Shown piece after piece: positions 1 through 4,700 of a stretch of DNA of 6,668 bases; within the stretch, counting starts at the first letter, position 1; the number at the start of each line of letters is the position of its first letter. The DNA is taken from the NCBI GenBank assembly GCA_031275255.1, contig JAISPA010000110.1:1-6668 (forward strand), read 5' to 3'. The notes beneath the pieces are model-generated. The model saw only the letters and a list, made by a program, of their open reading frames with translations. It ran no database searches and was not told the DNA's origin. Origin of the DNA: Acidaminococcales bacterium. Lineage in GTDB: Bacteria; Bacillota; Negativicutes; Acidaminococcales; JAISLQ01. The translations under genes and the position numbers were made by a program.

Positions 1-13
1 ATTGGAGGGAACT

Positions 14-535
14 TTGGCTAAAAGCCAGTTTATTTCCTCCGCCCGCGCCTCTTTGCGGTTTAAGGAAGGTACGAAGATCGTCCTTGACGGCGACGGCCAT
101 TTGCGCCGCGGAACGCTGCTCGCCAATGAAACCATCTTCAACGGCCGCAATTTTTTCCGTTACAAGGCGGGTACCGAGGTTTTCTTTGACCAGGACGGCA
201 ACCTGACGCTGGGGACCCTCCTCAATGACCAGATCATCGGCGCGAATGTTCAGAAATGTTTTTTCCGCGGCGGTTATACAGTGGAATTCAAGCACGCCGG
301 GTTTGTCGCGCGGGGAGTGCTGGCGGCCGATCAGGAATTGACCAACGGGCATTTTTCGCTTTTTTACCAAAAAGAAACAGAGGCCTTTTTCGACACGGAC
401 GGCAATATTGCCAGCGGCGTGCTGCTTTATCCCGAGCGGCTTTACACAACGGACGGCGCGGCCAGAGTTTTTCCTGCGGGTACGCGCGTCGTTTATGATT
501 GGCGCGGTTTGGTAAAAAAAGGAAAGGGTGATTAA
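14..535 (+). CDS. Protein of tandem 34-residue repeats (MORN-like), function unknown
   Basis: I do not recognise a named family. The protein (173 residues from the TTG at 14) is almost entirely repeats starting at residues 16, 50, 84, 118 and 153, a period of 34. The pattern is roughly aromatic-x-x-GT-x-V-x-(F/L)D-x-DG-x-(L/I)-x-x-G-x-L. Repeats 1, 2 and 4 keep the D-x-DG turn, repeat 3 has lost it, and repeat 5 is cut short by the stop. The alternating pattern suggests beta-hairpins like MORN or YwqK-type repeats, but that is inference. There is no signal peptide or membrane segment, so a cytoplasmic scaffold or binding role is the simplest guess. The start was chosen because GGAGGG at 4-9 sits just upstream of TTG 14. 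An in-frame TTG at 2, or a start before the window, cannot be excluded. Its stop lies 4 nt before the next gene, suggesting an operon. Confidence 0.75.
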   Translation: MAKSQFISSARASLRFKEGTKIVLDGDGHLRRGTLLANETIFNGRNFFRYKAGTEVFFDQDGNLTLGTLLNDQIIGANVQKCFFRGGYTVEFKHAGFVARGVLAADQELTNGHFSLFYQKETEAFFDTDGNIASGVLLYPERLYTTDGAARVFPAGTRVVYDWRGLVKKGKGD

Positions 536-539
536 TTAT

Positions 540-722
540 ATGGAAAAAGATCCGACGGTCAGTTTTAACGACCCGAAAATGCTGGCGATATTGAAAGAAA
601 TAAATCAGCTTAAGGAAGAAATGTCCGCCGCCGACGCCGAAACAGCCGCCGCTTTGAAAAAACAGATCGACGAGCTACAGATGCACTACAATATATTGTC
701 CGAACGCCGCGGGCCTGTTTGA
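540..722 (+). CDS. Small helical, probably coiled-coil protein, unknown function
   Basis: This 60-residue protein is not one I recognise. After a short N-terminal stretch (residues 1-13), residues 14-55 look like one or two amphipathic helices. Hydrophobic residues fall at heptad-like spacing (L15, I17/L18, I21, L24, M28, then L39, I43, L46, I52/L53), with Glu, Lys and Gln between. An Ala-rich middle (29-38) may be a turn or weak coil. It has no cysteine, signal peptide or membrane segment. ATG 540 is chosen because AAAGGGTGAT (523-532) gives a good ribosome binding site. GTG 528 would add four residues but would overlap that site. The gene starts 4 nt after the repeat protein stop and is followed by terminators, so the two probably form one transcription unit. 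It could be a partner of the repeat protein. Confidence 0.65.
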   Translation: MEKDPTVSFNDPKMLAILKEINQLKEEMSAADAETAAALKKQIDELQMHYNILSERRGPV

Positions 723-736
723 ATACGGCAAAGGCG

Positions 737-758
737 CCGGACGGAACCGGTCTTTTTT
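737..758 (+). terminator. Possible weak intrinsic terminator
   Basis: CCGG (737-740) and CCGG (747-750) can pair over a 6-base loop, followed by TCTTTTTT (751-758). The 4-bp stem is short. A wider pairing of GGCGC (733-737) with GCGCC (760-764) would compete with it. It lies just after the small helical gene and before a better terminator. Confidence 0.35.
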
Positions 759-774
759 CGCGCCGTTTTGCCAC

Positions 775-796
775 CGGCGGCTGTGCCGTCGTTTTT
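775..796 (+). terminator. Intrinsic terminator closing the upstream two-gene unit
   Basis: CGGCGGC (775-781) pairs with GCCGTCG (785-791) over a TGT loop, giving 7 bp with one G-U, followed at once by TTTTT (792-796). It ends the repeat-protein operon and separates it from the ribosomal promoter at 860. Confidence 0.7.
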
Positions 797-859
797 AAAG
801 GCAAAGCATGGGCGGTTTAACGTGCAATTTTCACGCGGAAAATTTCCGCTCCGGTTTTA

Positions 860-888
860 TTGACACTCATTATTAATTGTGCTACAGT
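860..888 (+). promoter_or_regulatory. Strong sigma-A/sigma-70 type promoter for rpmG-secE-nusG-rplKA
   Basis: A perfect -35 TTGACA (860-865) is followed by a 17-base spacer and -10 TACAGT (883-888). TG at 880-881, one base before the -10, makes it an extended -10. Transcription should start near 895, leaving a leader of about 48 nt before rpmG. That leader holds only a small CACT/AGTG hairpin and a T-rich stretch, with no recognisable riboswitch or tRNA. This is the best promoter in the window and fits a highly expressed translation operon. Confidence 0.85.
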
Positions 889-942
889 ATATTAGCGACA
901 CTGCGAAAGTGGCTTTATTTTTTGATGAGCGGGGTGTGAAAT

Positions 943-1092
943 ATGCGTGTGGCGGTTACATTGGCCTGCACCGAGTGTAAGCAGCGTAATTATCAGACAA
1001 ACAAGAACAAGAAAAACGACCCGGACCGTATTGAGATCAGCAAGTATTGCAAATTCTGCAAGAAACATACTCCGCACAAGGAAACGAAATAA
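943..1092 (+). CDS. rpmG: 50S ribosomal protein L33 (bL33), zinc-binding form
   Basis: A 49-residue basic protein of the large ribosomal subunit, near the E site. It begins [12 protein letters not shown] and carries the two zinc-ribbon pairs C9-x-x-C12 and C36-x-x-C39, with the typical [20 protein letters not shown] core between them. Keeping all four cysteines marks the zinc-containing (C+) paralogue type; many bacteria also have a zinc-free copy used in zinc starvation. The length matches the family. ATG 943 has GGGGTG (931-936) at good spacing. It is the first gene after the strong promoter and precedes secE, the usual order in Firmicutes. Confidence 0.96.
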   Translation: MRVAVTLACTECKQRNYQTNKNKKNDPDRIEISKYCKFCKKHTPHKETK

Positions 1093-1123
1093 ATCAGGCA
1101 GAGCATAAGGATGTGAGTAGAAC

Positions 1124-1345
1124 GTGGCTGTCCAGGACAATACGGCAAGCATGCAGTCAGTAAGCGGAGTCAGGAAATTCCTGCGTGAAGTCAAGATAGA
1201 ATTAAAAAAAGTTACCTGGCCTACCCGTCAGCAGCTTATAGCTTATACCGGCGTCGTTCTGGTCGCGGTTATGCTTGTGTGCGTATTGATCTGGATATTT
1301 GATTCTGTGTTTGCCTTGGCGTTTCGGACATTTCTAAGAAGTTGA
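1124..1345 (+). CDS. secE: Preprotein translocase subunit SecE
   Basis: SecE is the essential small subunit of the SecYEG channel and clamps SecY in the cytoplasmic membrane. The 73-residue product is the short, single-helix form common outside gamma-proteobacteria. A polar N-terminus is followed by an amphipathic helix (about 16-28), the diagnostic KKVTWPT motif (28-34) and one membrane helix (about 39-63, rich in V, L, I and F) ending in a short basic tail. It starts at GTG 1124, preceded by AAGGATGTGAG (1107-1117). The ATG at 1111 runs straight into a stop, so GTG is the only sensible start. It lies 31 nt after rpmG and 40 nt before nusG in the expected operon. Confidence 0.96.
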   Translation: MAVQDNTASMQSVSGVRKFLREVKIELKKVTWPTRQQLIAYTGVVLVAVMLVCVLIWIFDSVFALAFRTFLRS

Positions 1346-1385
1346 GGAGTCGGCGGGCGGGTGTTCCGCTTGCGGGGTTTGAAAA

Positions 1386-1919
1386 ATGGAAGCAGAAAAG
1401 CATTGGTATGTTATTCATACTTATTCCGGCTATGAGAATAAAGTTACCGCCAACCTGGAACGGAAAATTCACAGCCTTGGTATGGAAAATGAAGTTTTCC
1501 GGGTGCTGGTGCCGATGGAAAACGAGATAGAATACAAGGACGGCAAGCGCAAGGTCAATAAGAAGAAGGTTTTTCCCGGTTATGTGCTGGTGGAAATGAT
1601 CATGAACGACCGTTCCTGGTACGTGGTGCGCAACACTCCGGGAATTACCGGGTTTGTCGGGTCCGGTACCAAACCGACGCCGCTGACCGAGCCGGAGGTC
1701 AGGCAAATTTTGCGTTCCATGGGCATGGAAGAGACGAAAAGCAAGATTAACATACAGCTCAAACAGACCGTACGGATAAGCGACGGCGCTTTTGAAGGCT
1801 GGACGGCCGTTGTCTCCGAAATCAGCGAGGAACGCGGCAAACTTAAGGTGCTTGTCAATATGTTCGGTCGGGAAACCCCTGTCGAACTTGATTTTACGCA
1901 AATAGAAACGCTTGAATAA
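1386..1919 (+). CDS. nusG: Transcription termination/antitermination factor NusG
   Basis: NusG binds RNA polymerase at the clamp, modulates pausing and elongation, and links transcription to Rho or the ribosome. The 177 residues show the N-terminal NGN domain (about 5-110; motifs HWYVIHTYSGYE at 6-17, VFPGYVLVEM at 62-71, VRNTPGITGFVG at 81-92). A linker and the C-terminal KOW domain follow (about 126-175; NMFGRETPVELDF at 158-170). In the KOW loop the usual F-x-x-x-G-V-V run reads F136-EGWT-A141-V-V, so a normally conserved glycine is alanine. Length is typical of the family. The start has GGGG (1374-1377) upstream. The stop is followed directly by the rplK ribosome binding site. Confidence 0.97.
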   Translation: MEAEKHWYVIHTYSGYENKVTANLERKIHSLGMENEVFRVLVPMENEIEYKDGKRKVNKKKVFPGYVLVEMIMNDRSWYVVRNTPGITGFVGSGTKPTPLTEPEVRQILRSMGMEETKSKINIQLKQTVRISDGAFEGWTAVVSEISEERGKLKVLVNMFGRETPVELDFTQIETLE

Positions 1920-1931
1920 GGAGGTGTTACA

Positions 1932-2357
1932 ATGGCTAAAAAAGTCGCTAAATTGGTAAAATTGCAGATTCCCGCCGCCAAGGCCACTCCGGCGCCGCCC
2001 GTCGGCCCGGCGCTCGGGCAGGCGGGCGTTAATATTATGGCGTTTGTCAAGGAGTTCAACGAACGGACGGCCAAAGACGCCGGGCTCATCATTCCGGTGG
2101 GGATTACGGTTTTTGAGGACCGCTCTTTCACCTTTGTTACCAAAACACCGCCGGCGGCGGTGCTTTTGAAGAAGGCCGCCGGCCTTGAGAAAGCTTCCGG
2201 CGAACCCAACAAGAAGAAGGTAGCGAAGATCCCCCGCGCTAAAGTGCGCGAAATAGCTCAGAGCAAGATGGCCGACCTTAACGCGTCCGGTATTGACGCG
2301 GCAATGCTGATGATCGAGGGAACGGCCCGCAGCATGGGGATTGAAATCGCCGACTGA
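1932..2357 (+). CDS. rplK: 50S ribosomal protein L11 (uL11)
   Basis: L11 binds the GTPase-associated region of 23S rRNA (helices 43/44) at the base of the L7/L12 stalk, helps factor-dependent GTP hydrolysis and is needed for RelA-type stringent sensing. The 141 residues are the normal length. The N-terminal domain carries the proline-rich [13 protein letters not shown] stretch (18-30) and GVNIMAF. The C-terminal RNA-binding domain shows [15 protein letters not shown] (70-84), GEPNKKKV and the closing [10 protein letters not shown]. Residue 16 is Ala where many homologues have Gly (IPAAKATP). A near-perfect GGAGGTG (1920-1926) lies right after the nusG stop, so the two genes are probably translated from one message. 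Confidence 0.98.
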   Translation: MAKKVAKLVKLQIPAAKATPAPPVGPALGQAGVNIMAFVKEFNERTAKDAGLIIPVGITVFEDRSFTFVTKTPPAAVLLKKAAGLEKASGEPNKKKVAKIPRAKVREIAQSKMADLNASGIDAAMLMIEGTARSMGIEIAD

Positions 2358-2373
2358 CAAAGCGGCGGACTAT

Positions 2374-2408
2374 GTGGGAGGAAAAATTCCGTTATTACCA
2401 CGGGGAGG
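2374..2408 (+). promoter_or_regulatory. Probable L1-binding autoregulatory hairpin upstream of rplA
   Basis: Within the 58-base rplK-rplA gap, GTGG (2374-2377) pairs with CCAC (2398-2401). Inside, GGAA (2380-2383) pairs with TTCC (2387-2390) over an AAA loop. The two helices are separated by an asymmetric loop: GA on the 5' side and GTTATTA on the 3' side. This resembles the L1 site of 23S rRNA, where a GGUGG/CCACC helix is followed by GAG opposite UGAAAUA. L1 is known to repress its own operon by binding an mRNA copy of that site. The hairpin ends directly against the rplA ribosome binding site GGGGAGG (2402-2408), so bound L1 would be well placed to block translation. The fit is by eye, and the 3' loop is less purine-rich than in rRNA. 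Confidence 0.6.
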
Positions 2409-2415
2409 AAAAACA

Positions 2416-3123
2416 ATGGCAAAATTCGGCAAAAAGTATCAGGAAGCGGCAAAGCTCATTGAGCGGCAGAAGCAGTATGACCCGGCCGAGGCTATCGCTC
2501 TGGCGCAAAAGACTTCCACCGTTAAATTTGACGCGACGGTGGAAGCCGCGGTGAAATTGGGCGTCGACCCTAAATATCCGGATCAGCAGGTCCGCGGCGC
2601 GGTAGTGCTGCCCCACGGGACGGGGAAAACAAAAAGAGTGCTGGTGTTCGCCAAAGGCGACAAGGCCAGGGAAGCGGAGACTTCCGGCGCTGATTTTGTC
2701 GGCGCGGAAGATCTGGTTGATAAAATAAAGGGCGGCTGGTCGGATTTTGACGTGGCGGTGGCCACTCCCGACATGATGGGATTGGTCGGGCGGCTCGGAA
2801 AAATACTCGGCCCCAAGGGCCTTATGCCCAATCCCAAGGTCGGCACGGTAACGCTGGATGTGGCCCGCGCCATCGGCGAGATCAAGGCCGGCAAGATCGA
2901 GTACCGCACGGACAAGGCCGGCAACATACACGCGCCCATCGGCAAGGTGTCCTTTGAGCAGGGTAAACTGGAGGAGAATTTCGCCACCCTGATCGAAACG
3001 CTGATCAAGGTGAAGCCGTCCGGCGCCAAGGGCCAGTATATCAGAAAGATCGCGCTTTCCACGACAATGGGGCCGGGCGTCCTGGTCAATATCCTGAAGG
3101 CGTCCCAAATCCGCAAGGAATAA
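2416..3123 (+). CDS. rplA: 50S ribosomal protein L1 (uL1)
   Basis: L1 forms the mobile L1 stalk that guides deacylated tRNA out of the E site, and acts as a translational repressor of its own operon. The 235 residues match the family length. Recognisable blocks are the N-terminal helix and [21 protein letters not shown] (46-66), [12 protein letters not shown] (70-81), the family signature [18 protein letters not shown] (127-144) and the rRNA-contacting [22 protein letters not shown] (155-176). ATG 2416 is chosen over in-frame upstream codons because GGGGAGG (2402-2408) sits at correct spacing and MAKFGKKY is a normal L1 N-terminus. A possible L1-binding hairpin lies directly upstream. Confidence 0.98.
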   Translation: MAKFGKKYQEAAKLIERQKQYDPAEAIALAQKTSTVKFDATVEAAVKLGVDPKYPDQQVRGAVVLPHGTGKTKRVLVFAKGDKAREAETSGADFVGAEDLVDKIKGGWSDFDVAVATPDMMGLVGRLGKILGPKGLMPNPKVGTVTLDVARAIGEIKAGKIEYRTDKAGNIHAPIGKVSFEQGKLEENFATLIETLIKVKPSGAKGQYIRKIALSTTMGPGVLVNILKASQIRKE

Positions 3124-3138
3124 CGGCGCCAGACGCAC

Positions 3139-3155
3139 CGCCGGCGGAGCCGGCG
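3139..3155 (+). other. GC-rich hairpin after rplA, without a T-run
   Basis: CGCCGGC (3139-3145) and GCCGGCG (3149-3155) form a 7-bp stem over a GGA loop. It is followed by AATATAATAAAG, not a T-run, so it is not a standard terminator. It may stabilise or mark the 3' end of the rplKA message. It also overlaps the place where a -35 box for the following TATAAT would lie. Confidence 0.5.
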
Positions 3156-3157
3156 AA

Positions 3158-3163
3158 TATAAT
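3158..3163 (+). promoter_or_regulatory. Candidate -10 box for an rplJL promoter
   Basis: A perfect TATAAT (3158-3163) lies so that transcription would begin near 3170, exactly where the L10 leader fold begins (AACC at 3170-3173). No good -35 exists: 3135-3140 reads GCACCG, and no TG precedes the -10. It is either a weak or activator-dependent promoter, or a chance match in an A/T patch. Confidence 0.4.
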
Positions 3164-3169
3164 AAAGCG

Positions 3170-3263
3170 AACCGCAGACAGCAGGCGCCTTCGGGCATAA
3201 TGATTTTATCGCCGGCCGAGGTTGGGGCAGGAAACTTTCAGCAAAGTTTCCTACAGTTTTGCC
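3170..3263 (+). ncRNA. L10 ribosomal protein leader (binding site for the L10-L7/L12 complex)
   Basis: This matches the conserved cis-regulatory leader found before rplJ in many Firmicutes, which L10(L12) binds to reduce expression. Visible parts are AACC (3170-3173) pairing with GGTT (3220-3223), and the characteristic GCAGACAGCAGG strand (3174-3185) facing GGCCGAGG (3214-3221), a kink-turn-like loop. GGCG (3184-3187) can pair with CGCC (3210-3213). A small GCC-TTCG-GGC hairpin (3187-3196) overlaps that last pairing by one base. After it comes a perfect 10-bp hairpin, AGGAAACTTT (3229-3238) with AAAGTTTCCT (3243-3252), loop CAGC. A terminator follows at 3270, so control is probably by attenuation. 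Confidence 0.88.
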
Positions 3264-3269
3264 AAAAGC

Positions 3270-3296
3270 AGCCTCCGCCGTCCGCGGAGGCTTTTT
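3270..3296 (+). terminator. Attenuator terminator in the rplJ leader
   Basis: AGCCTCCGC (3270-3278) pairs with GCGGAGGCT (3284-3292) over a CGTCC loop, a perfect 9-bp GC-rich stem running into TTTTT (3292-3296). It sits 67 bases before rplJ, inside the leader, so it cannot end rplA transcription alone. It fits an attenuator that lets excess L10-L7/L12 reduce read-through into rplJL. Confidence 0.85.
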
Positions 3297-3363
3297 GCCG
3301 CCGCCTTTGGGGCGAACGGGCTTGCCGGTTAAAAATTAAAAATAAAAAGGAGGTGTCAATAAT

Positions 3364-3897
3364 ATGGCAGTCATCAGACCTGAAAAACAGGCGCAAGTCG
3401 CGAAAATAAAGGAGTATTTGGCAACCGCCAAAGGAGCCGTTTTAGCGGATTACCGGAGCATAACGGTAGCCCAGGATACTGATTTGCGCCGCAAAGCCCG
3501 TGAGGCCGGCGTACAGTACCAGGTACTGAAAAACACGCTGACGCGGATAGCCGCCAAAGAAGCAGGCATAGCGGGTCTTGACGAATATCTCGAGGGGCTT
3601 ACGGCCATGGCCTGGTCGACGACCGACGCGGTTGCTCCGGCCAAACTGCTCTCTGATTTCATCAAAGATAACAAACTCAAGTCTTATGAGATAAAAGCCG
3701 GCGTAGTGGACGGCAGGACGATCGACGCCAACGGCGTCAAGCAGCTGGCCAGCCTGCCGCCGCGCGAAGTGCTTATCGCCAAATTGCTCGGCAGTATGCA
3801 GGCGCCGATTTCCGGCCTTGTCAATGTCCTGCAGGGCAGCCTGAGGAACTTCGTTTACGCGCTCAACGCGATAAAAGAGCGGAAAGAATCCGCTTGA
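3364..3897 (+). CDS. rplJ: 50S ribosomal protein L10 (uL10)
   Basis: L10 anchors the L7/L12 dimers to the ribosome, forming the stalk that recruits translation GTPases, and is the RNA-binding part of the autoregulatory complex. At 177 residues it is a normal length. The N-terminal rRNA-binding domain shows VLADYRSITV (26-35), LRRKAREAG and YQVLKNTLTRIAA (52-64). The end of that domain has the LASLPPREVLIAKLLGSM run (128-145). The C-terminal helical arm (about 145-175, GLVNVLQGSLRNFVYALNAI) is where L7/L12 dimers bind. ATG 3364 follows AAAAGGAGGTG (3345-3355), a near-ideal ribosome binding site. The L10 leader and attenuator lie just upstream, and rplL follows after 73 nt. Confidence 0.98.
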   Translation: MAVIRPEKQAQVAKIKEYLATAKGAVLADYRSITVAQDTDLRRKAREAGVQYQVLKNTLTRIAAKEAGIAGLDEYLEGLTAMAWSTTDAVAPAKLLSDFIKDNKLKSYEIKAGVVDGRTIDANGVKQLASLPPREVLIAKLLGSMQAPISGLVNVLQGSLRNFVYALNAIKERKESA

Positions 3898-3970
3898 TTT
3901 CTCTGAACACAACAAATGCAAATATAAAATTTCCGCTTTGCGCGGCTGATAATTGGAGGTATAAATAACA

Positions 3971-4339
3971 ATGACTAAAGAAGAATTAATTCAGGCAATT
4001 GAGCAAATGACCGTGATTGAGCTTTCCGAATTGGTAAAAGCCTTGGAGGAAAAATTCGGCGTGTCCGCCGCCGCTCCGGTAGCTGTGGCCGCCGTGGGAG
4101 CGGCTCCCGCCGCCGCCGTTGAGGAGCAGACGGAGTTTGACGTCATATTGACCAGCGCCGGCGCGAGCAAAATCAATGTCATCAAGGTAGTGCGCGAGGT
4201 AACCAGCCTGGGGCTTAAAGAAGCCAAAGACCTCGTTGACAGCGCCCCCAAGGCTATAAAGGAAAAGATCGCCAAAGCCGACGCCGAAGCGCTCAAAGCC
4301 AAACTTACGGAAGCCGGCGCGACCGCCGAGATCAAATAG
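3971..4339 (+). CDS. rplL: 50S ribosomal protein L7/L12 (bL12)
   Basis: L7/L12 is present as several dimers on the L10 arm and contacts EF-Tu, EF-G, IF2 and release factors. The 122 residues show the standard three parts. The helical dimerisation domain (1-31) is followed by an Ala/Val/Pro-rich flexible hinge (32-50) and the globular C-terminal domain (52-122). That domain carries the conserved factor-binding face [20 protein letters not shown] (67-86). ATG 3971 is preceded by GGAGGT (3955-3960). The 73-base rplJ-rplL gap contains a small CCGC/GCGG hairpin (3933-3945) and its own good ribosome binding site, fitting the need to make several L7/L12 per L10. Terminators follow, not rpoB. Confidence 0.98.
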   Translation: MTKEELIQAIEQMTVIELSELVKALEEKFGVSAAAPVAVAAVGAAPAAAVEEQTEFDVILTSAGASKINVIKVVREVTSLGLKEAKDLVDSAPKAIKEKIAKADAEALKAKLTEAGATAEIK

Positions 4340-4340
4340 T

Positions 4341-4369
4341 AAAATTTTCACATTTAGTGTGAAGATTTT
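4341..4369 (+). terminator. First hairpin after rplL (3'-end hairpin, possible terminator)
   Basis: AAAATTTTCACA (4341-4352) pairs with TGTGAAGATTTT (4358-4369) over a TTTAG loop, 12 bp with one T-G. The lower half is all A/T, so the 3' arm acts as a T-rich run. It begins one base after the rplL stop and may assist termination or protect the rplL message. Confidence 0.5.
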
Positions 4370-4371
4370 AA

Positions 4372-4410
4372 CGCGAAAAACCGGCGTTATTTAAACGCCG
4401 GTTTTTCGCG
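4372..4410 (+). terminator. Main intrinsic terminator after rplL
   Basis: CGCGAAAAACCGGCGTT (4372-4388) and its exact complement (4394-4410) form a perfect 17-bp stem over an ATTTA loop. The core CCGGCGTT/AACGCCGG is followed by TTTTT (4402-4406), with matching A5 on the 5' side, so it could stop transcription from either direction. It closes the ribosomal cluster. Confidence 0.92.
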
Positions 4411-4443
4411 TCCTCATTTTCTGAAAATGCGGCGCGGTTTTTT
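4407..4443 (+). terminator. Third, overlapping terminator-like hairpin
   Basis: CATTTT (4415-4420) pairs with AAAATG (4424-4429) over CTG. CGCG (4407-4410) can pair with CGCG (4433-4436) across a small internal loop, followed by G and TTTTTT (4438-4443). It reuses the last four bases of the main terminator stem, so the two compete. It is probably a backup for polymerases that read through. Confidence 0.5.
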
Positions 4444-4457
4444 CCATATTTTATGAT

Positions 4458-4486
4458 TTTACAAATACCTTTTTACAGGTTATACT
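4458..4486 (+). promoter_or_regulatory. Promoter for rsfS operon or an upstream structured RNA
   Basis: The -35 TTTACA (4458-4463) and -10 TATACT (4481-4486) are each one base from consensus and separated by exactly 17 nt. Transcription would start near 4493, about 208 nt before rsfS. The 361-base gene-free stretch 4340-4700 therefore holds three rplL-end hairpins, this promoter, a structured region (4493-4608) and a second -10-like box (4669). No open reading frame with a ribosome binding site is seen in it. Confidence 0.7.
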
Positions 4487-4492
4487 GAATAT

Positions 4493-4608
4493 ACCGGCAA
4501 ATAATACGGCAATCGCCGCTATGGAATATTTTGACAAAAACAGGCGCTGATACTATTCCCAGTACCTTGTAACACCTGAAGGTTATCAGCGAGCGGCGAG
4601 CATTTTTT
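4493..4608 (+). ncRNA. Candidate structured leader or small RNA upstream of rsfS
   Basis: From the predicted start near 4493 the RNA can form nested helices. CGCCGCT (4514-4520) pairs with AGCGGCG (4592-4598). CGCTGATA (4545-4552) pairs with TATCAGCG (4584-4591), stacked directly on the first. ACCTT (4564-4568) pairs with AAGGT (4579-4583). TTTTTT lies at 4603-4608, four bases after the outer helix. Alternative pairings, CGGC/GCCG (4507-4510/4515-4518) and GCGG/CCGC (4593-4596/4609-4612), would break the outer helix, as in a switch. I do not recognise a known riboswitch, T-box, SRP or 6S RNA pattern. It may be a regulatory leader, a short RNA, or chance folding. Confidence 0.4.
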
Positions 4609-4668
4609 CCGCCGGACGCGGCGGCAGATCGGCCCGCAAATCTTATCCATGTTTTAACCGGGGAACAG

Positions 4669-4674
4669 TATAAT
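4669..4674 (+). promoter_or_regulatory. Possible second -10 box just before rsfS
   Basis: A perfect TATAAT (4669-4674) would start transcription near 4681, directly at the rsfS ribosome binding site AGGGCGGAG (4683-4691), giving a very short leader. No convincing -35 is present at 16-18 nt (4646-4651 reads TCCATG), so activity is uncertain. Confidence 0.35.
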
Positions 4675-4700
4675 ACACGGAAAGGGCGGAGTTTACAAAG

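Noticed and set aside
895..942. tRNA or riboswitch in the rpmG leader
   Set aside because: The leader is only about 48 nt, with a 4-bp hairpin; too short and with no known motif.
1269..2360. Long minus-strand open frame opposite nusG and rplK
   Set aside because: It lies wholly opposite well-recognised genes, has low-complexity Arg/His-rich sequence and no ribosome binding site; it is a shadow.
2341..2415. Upstream in-frame start for rplA inside rplK
   Set aside because: It would add 25 residues unlike any L1; ATG 2416 has a strong ribosome binding site and a normal L1 N-terminus.
2395..3198. Long minus-strand open frame opposite rplA
   Set aside because: Opposite strand of a confidently identified L1 gene, with no family resemblance.
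3200..3409. Plus-strand open frame across the rplJ leader
   Set aside because: It runs through the L10 leader and attenuator into rplJ in another frame and has no ribosome binding site.
4531..4556. TTGACA (4531-4536) with TACTAT (4551-4556) as a promoter
   Set aside because: The spacer is only 14 nt, too short for a normal sigma-70 type promoter; the 4458-4486 pair is much better.
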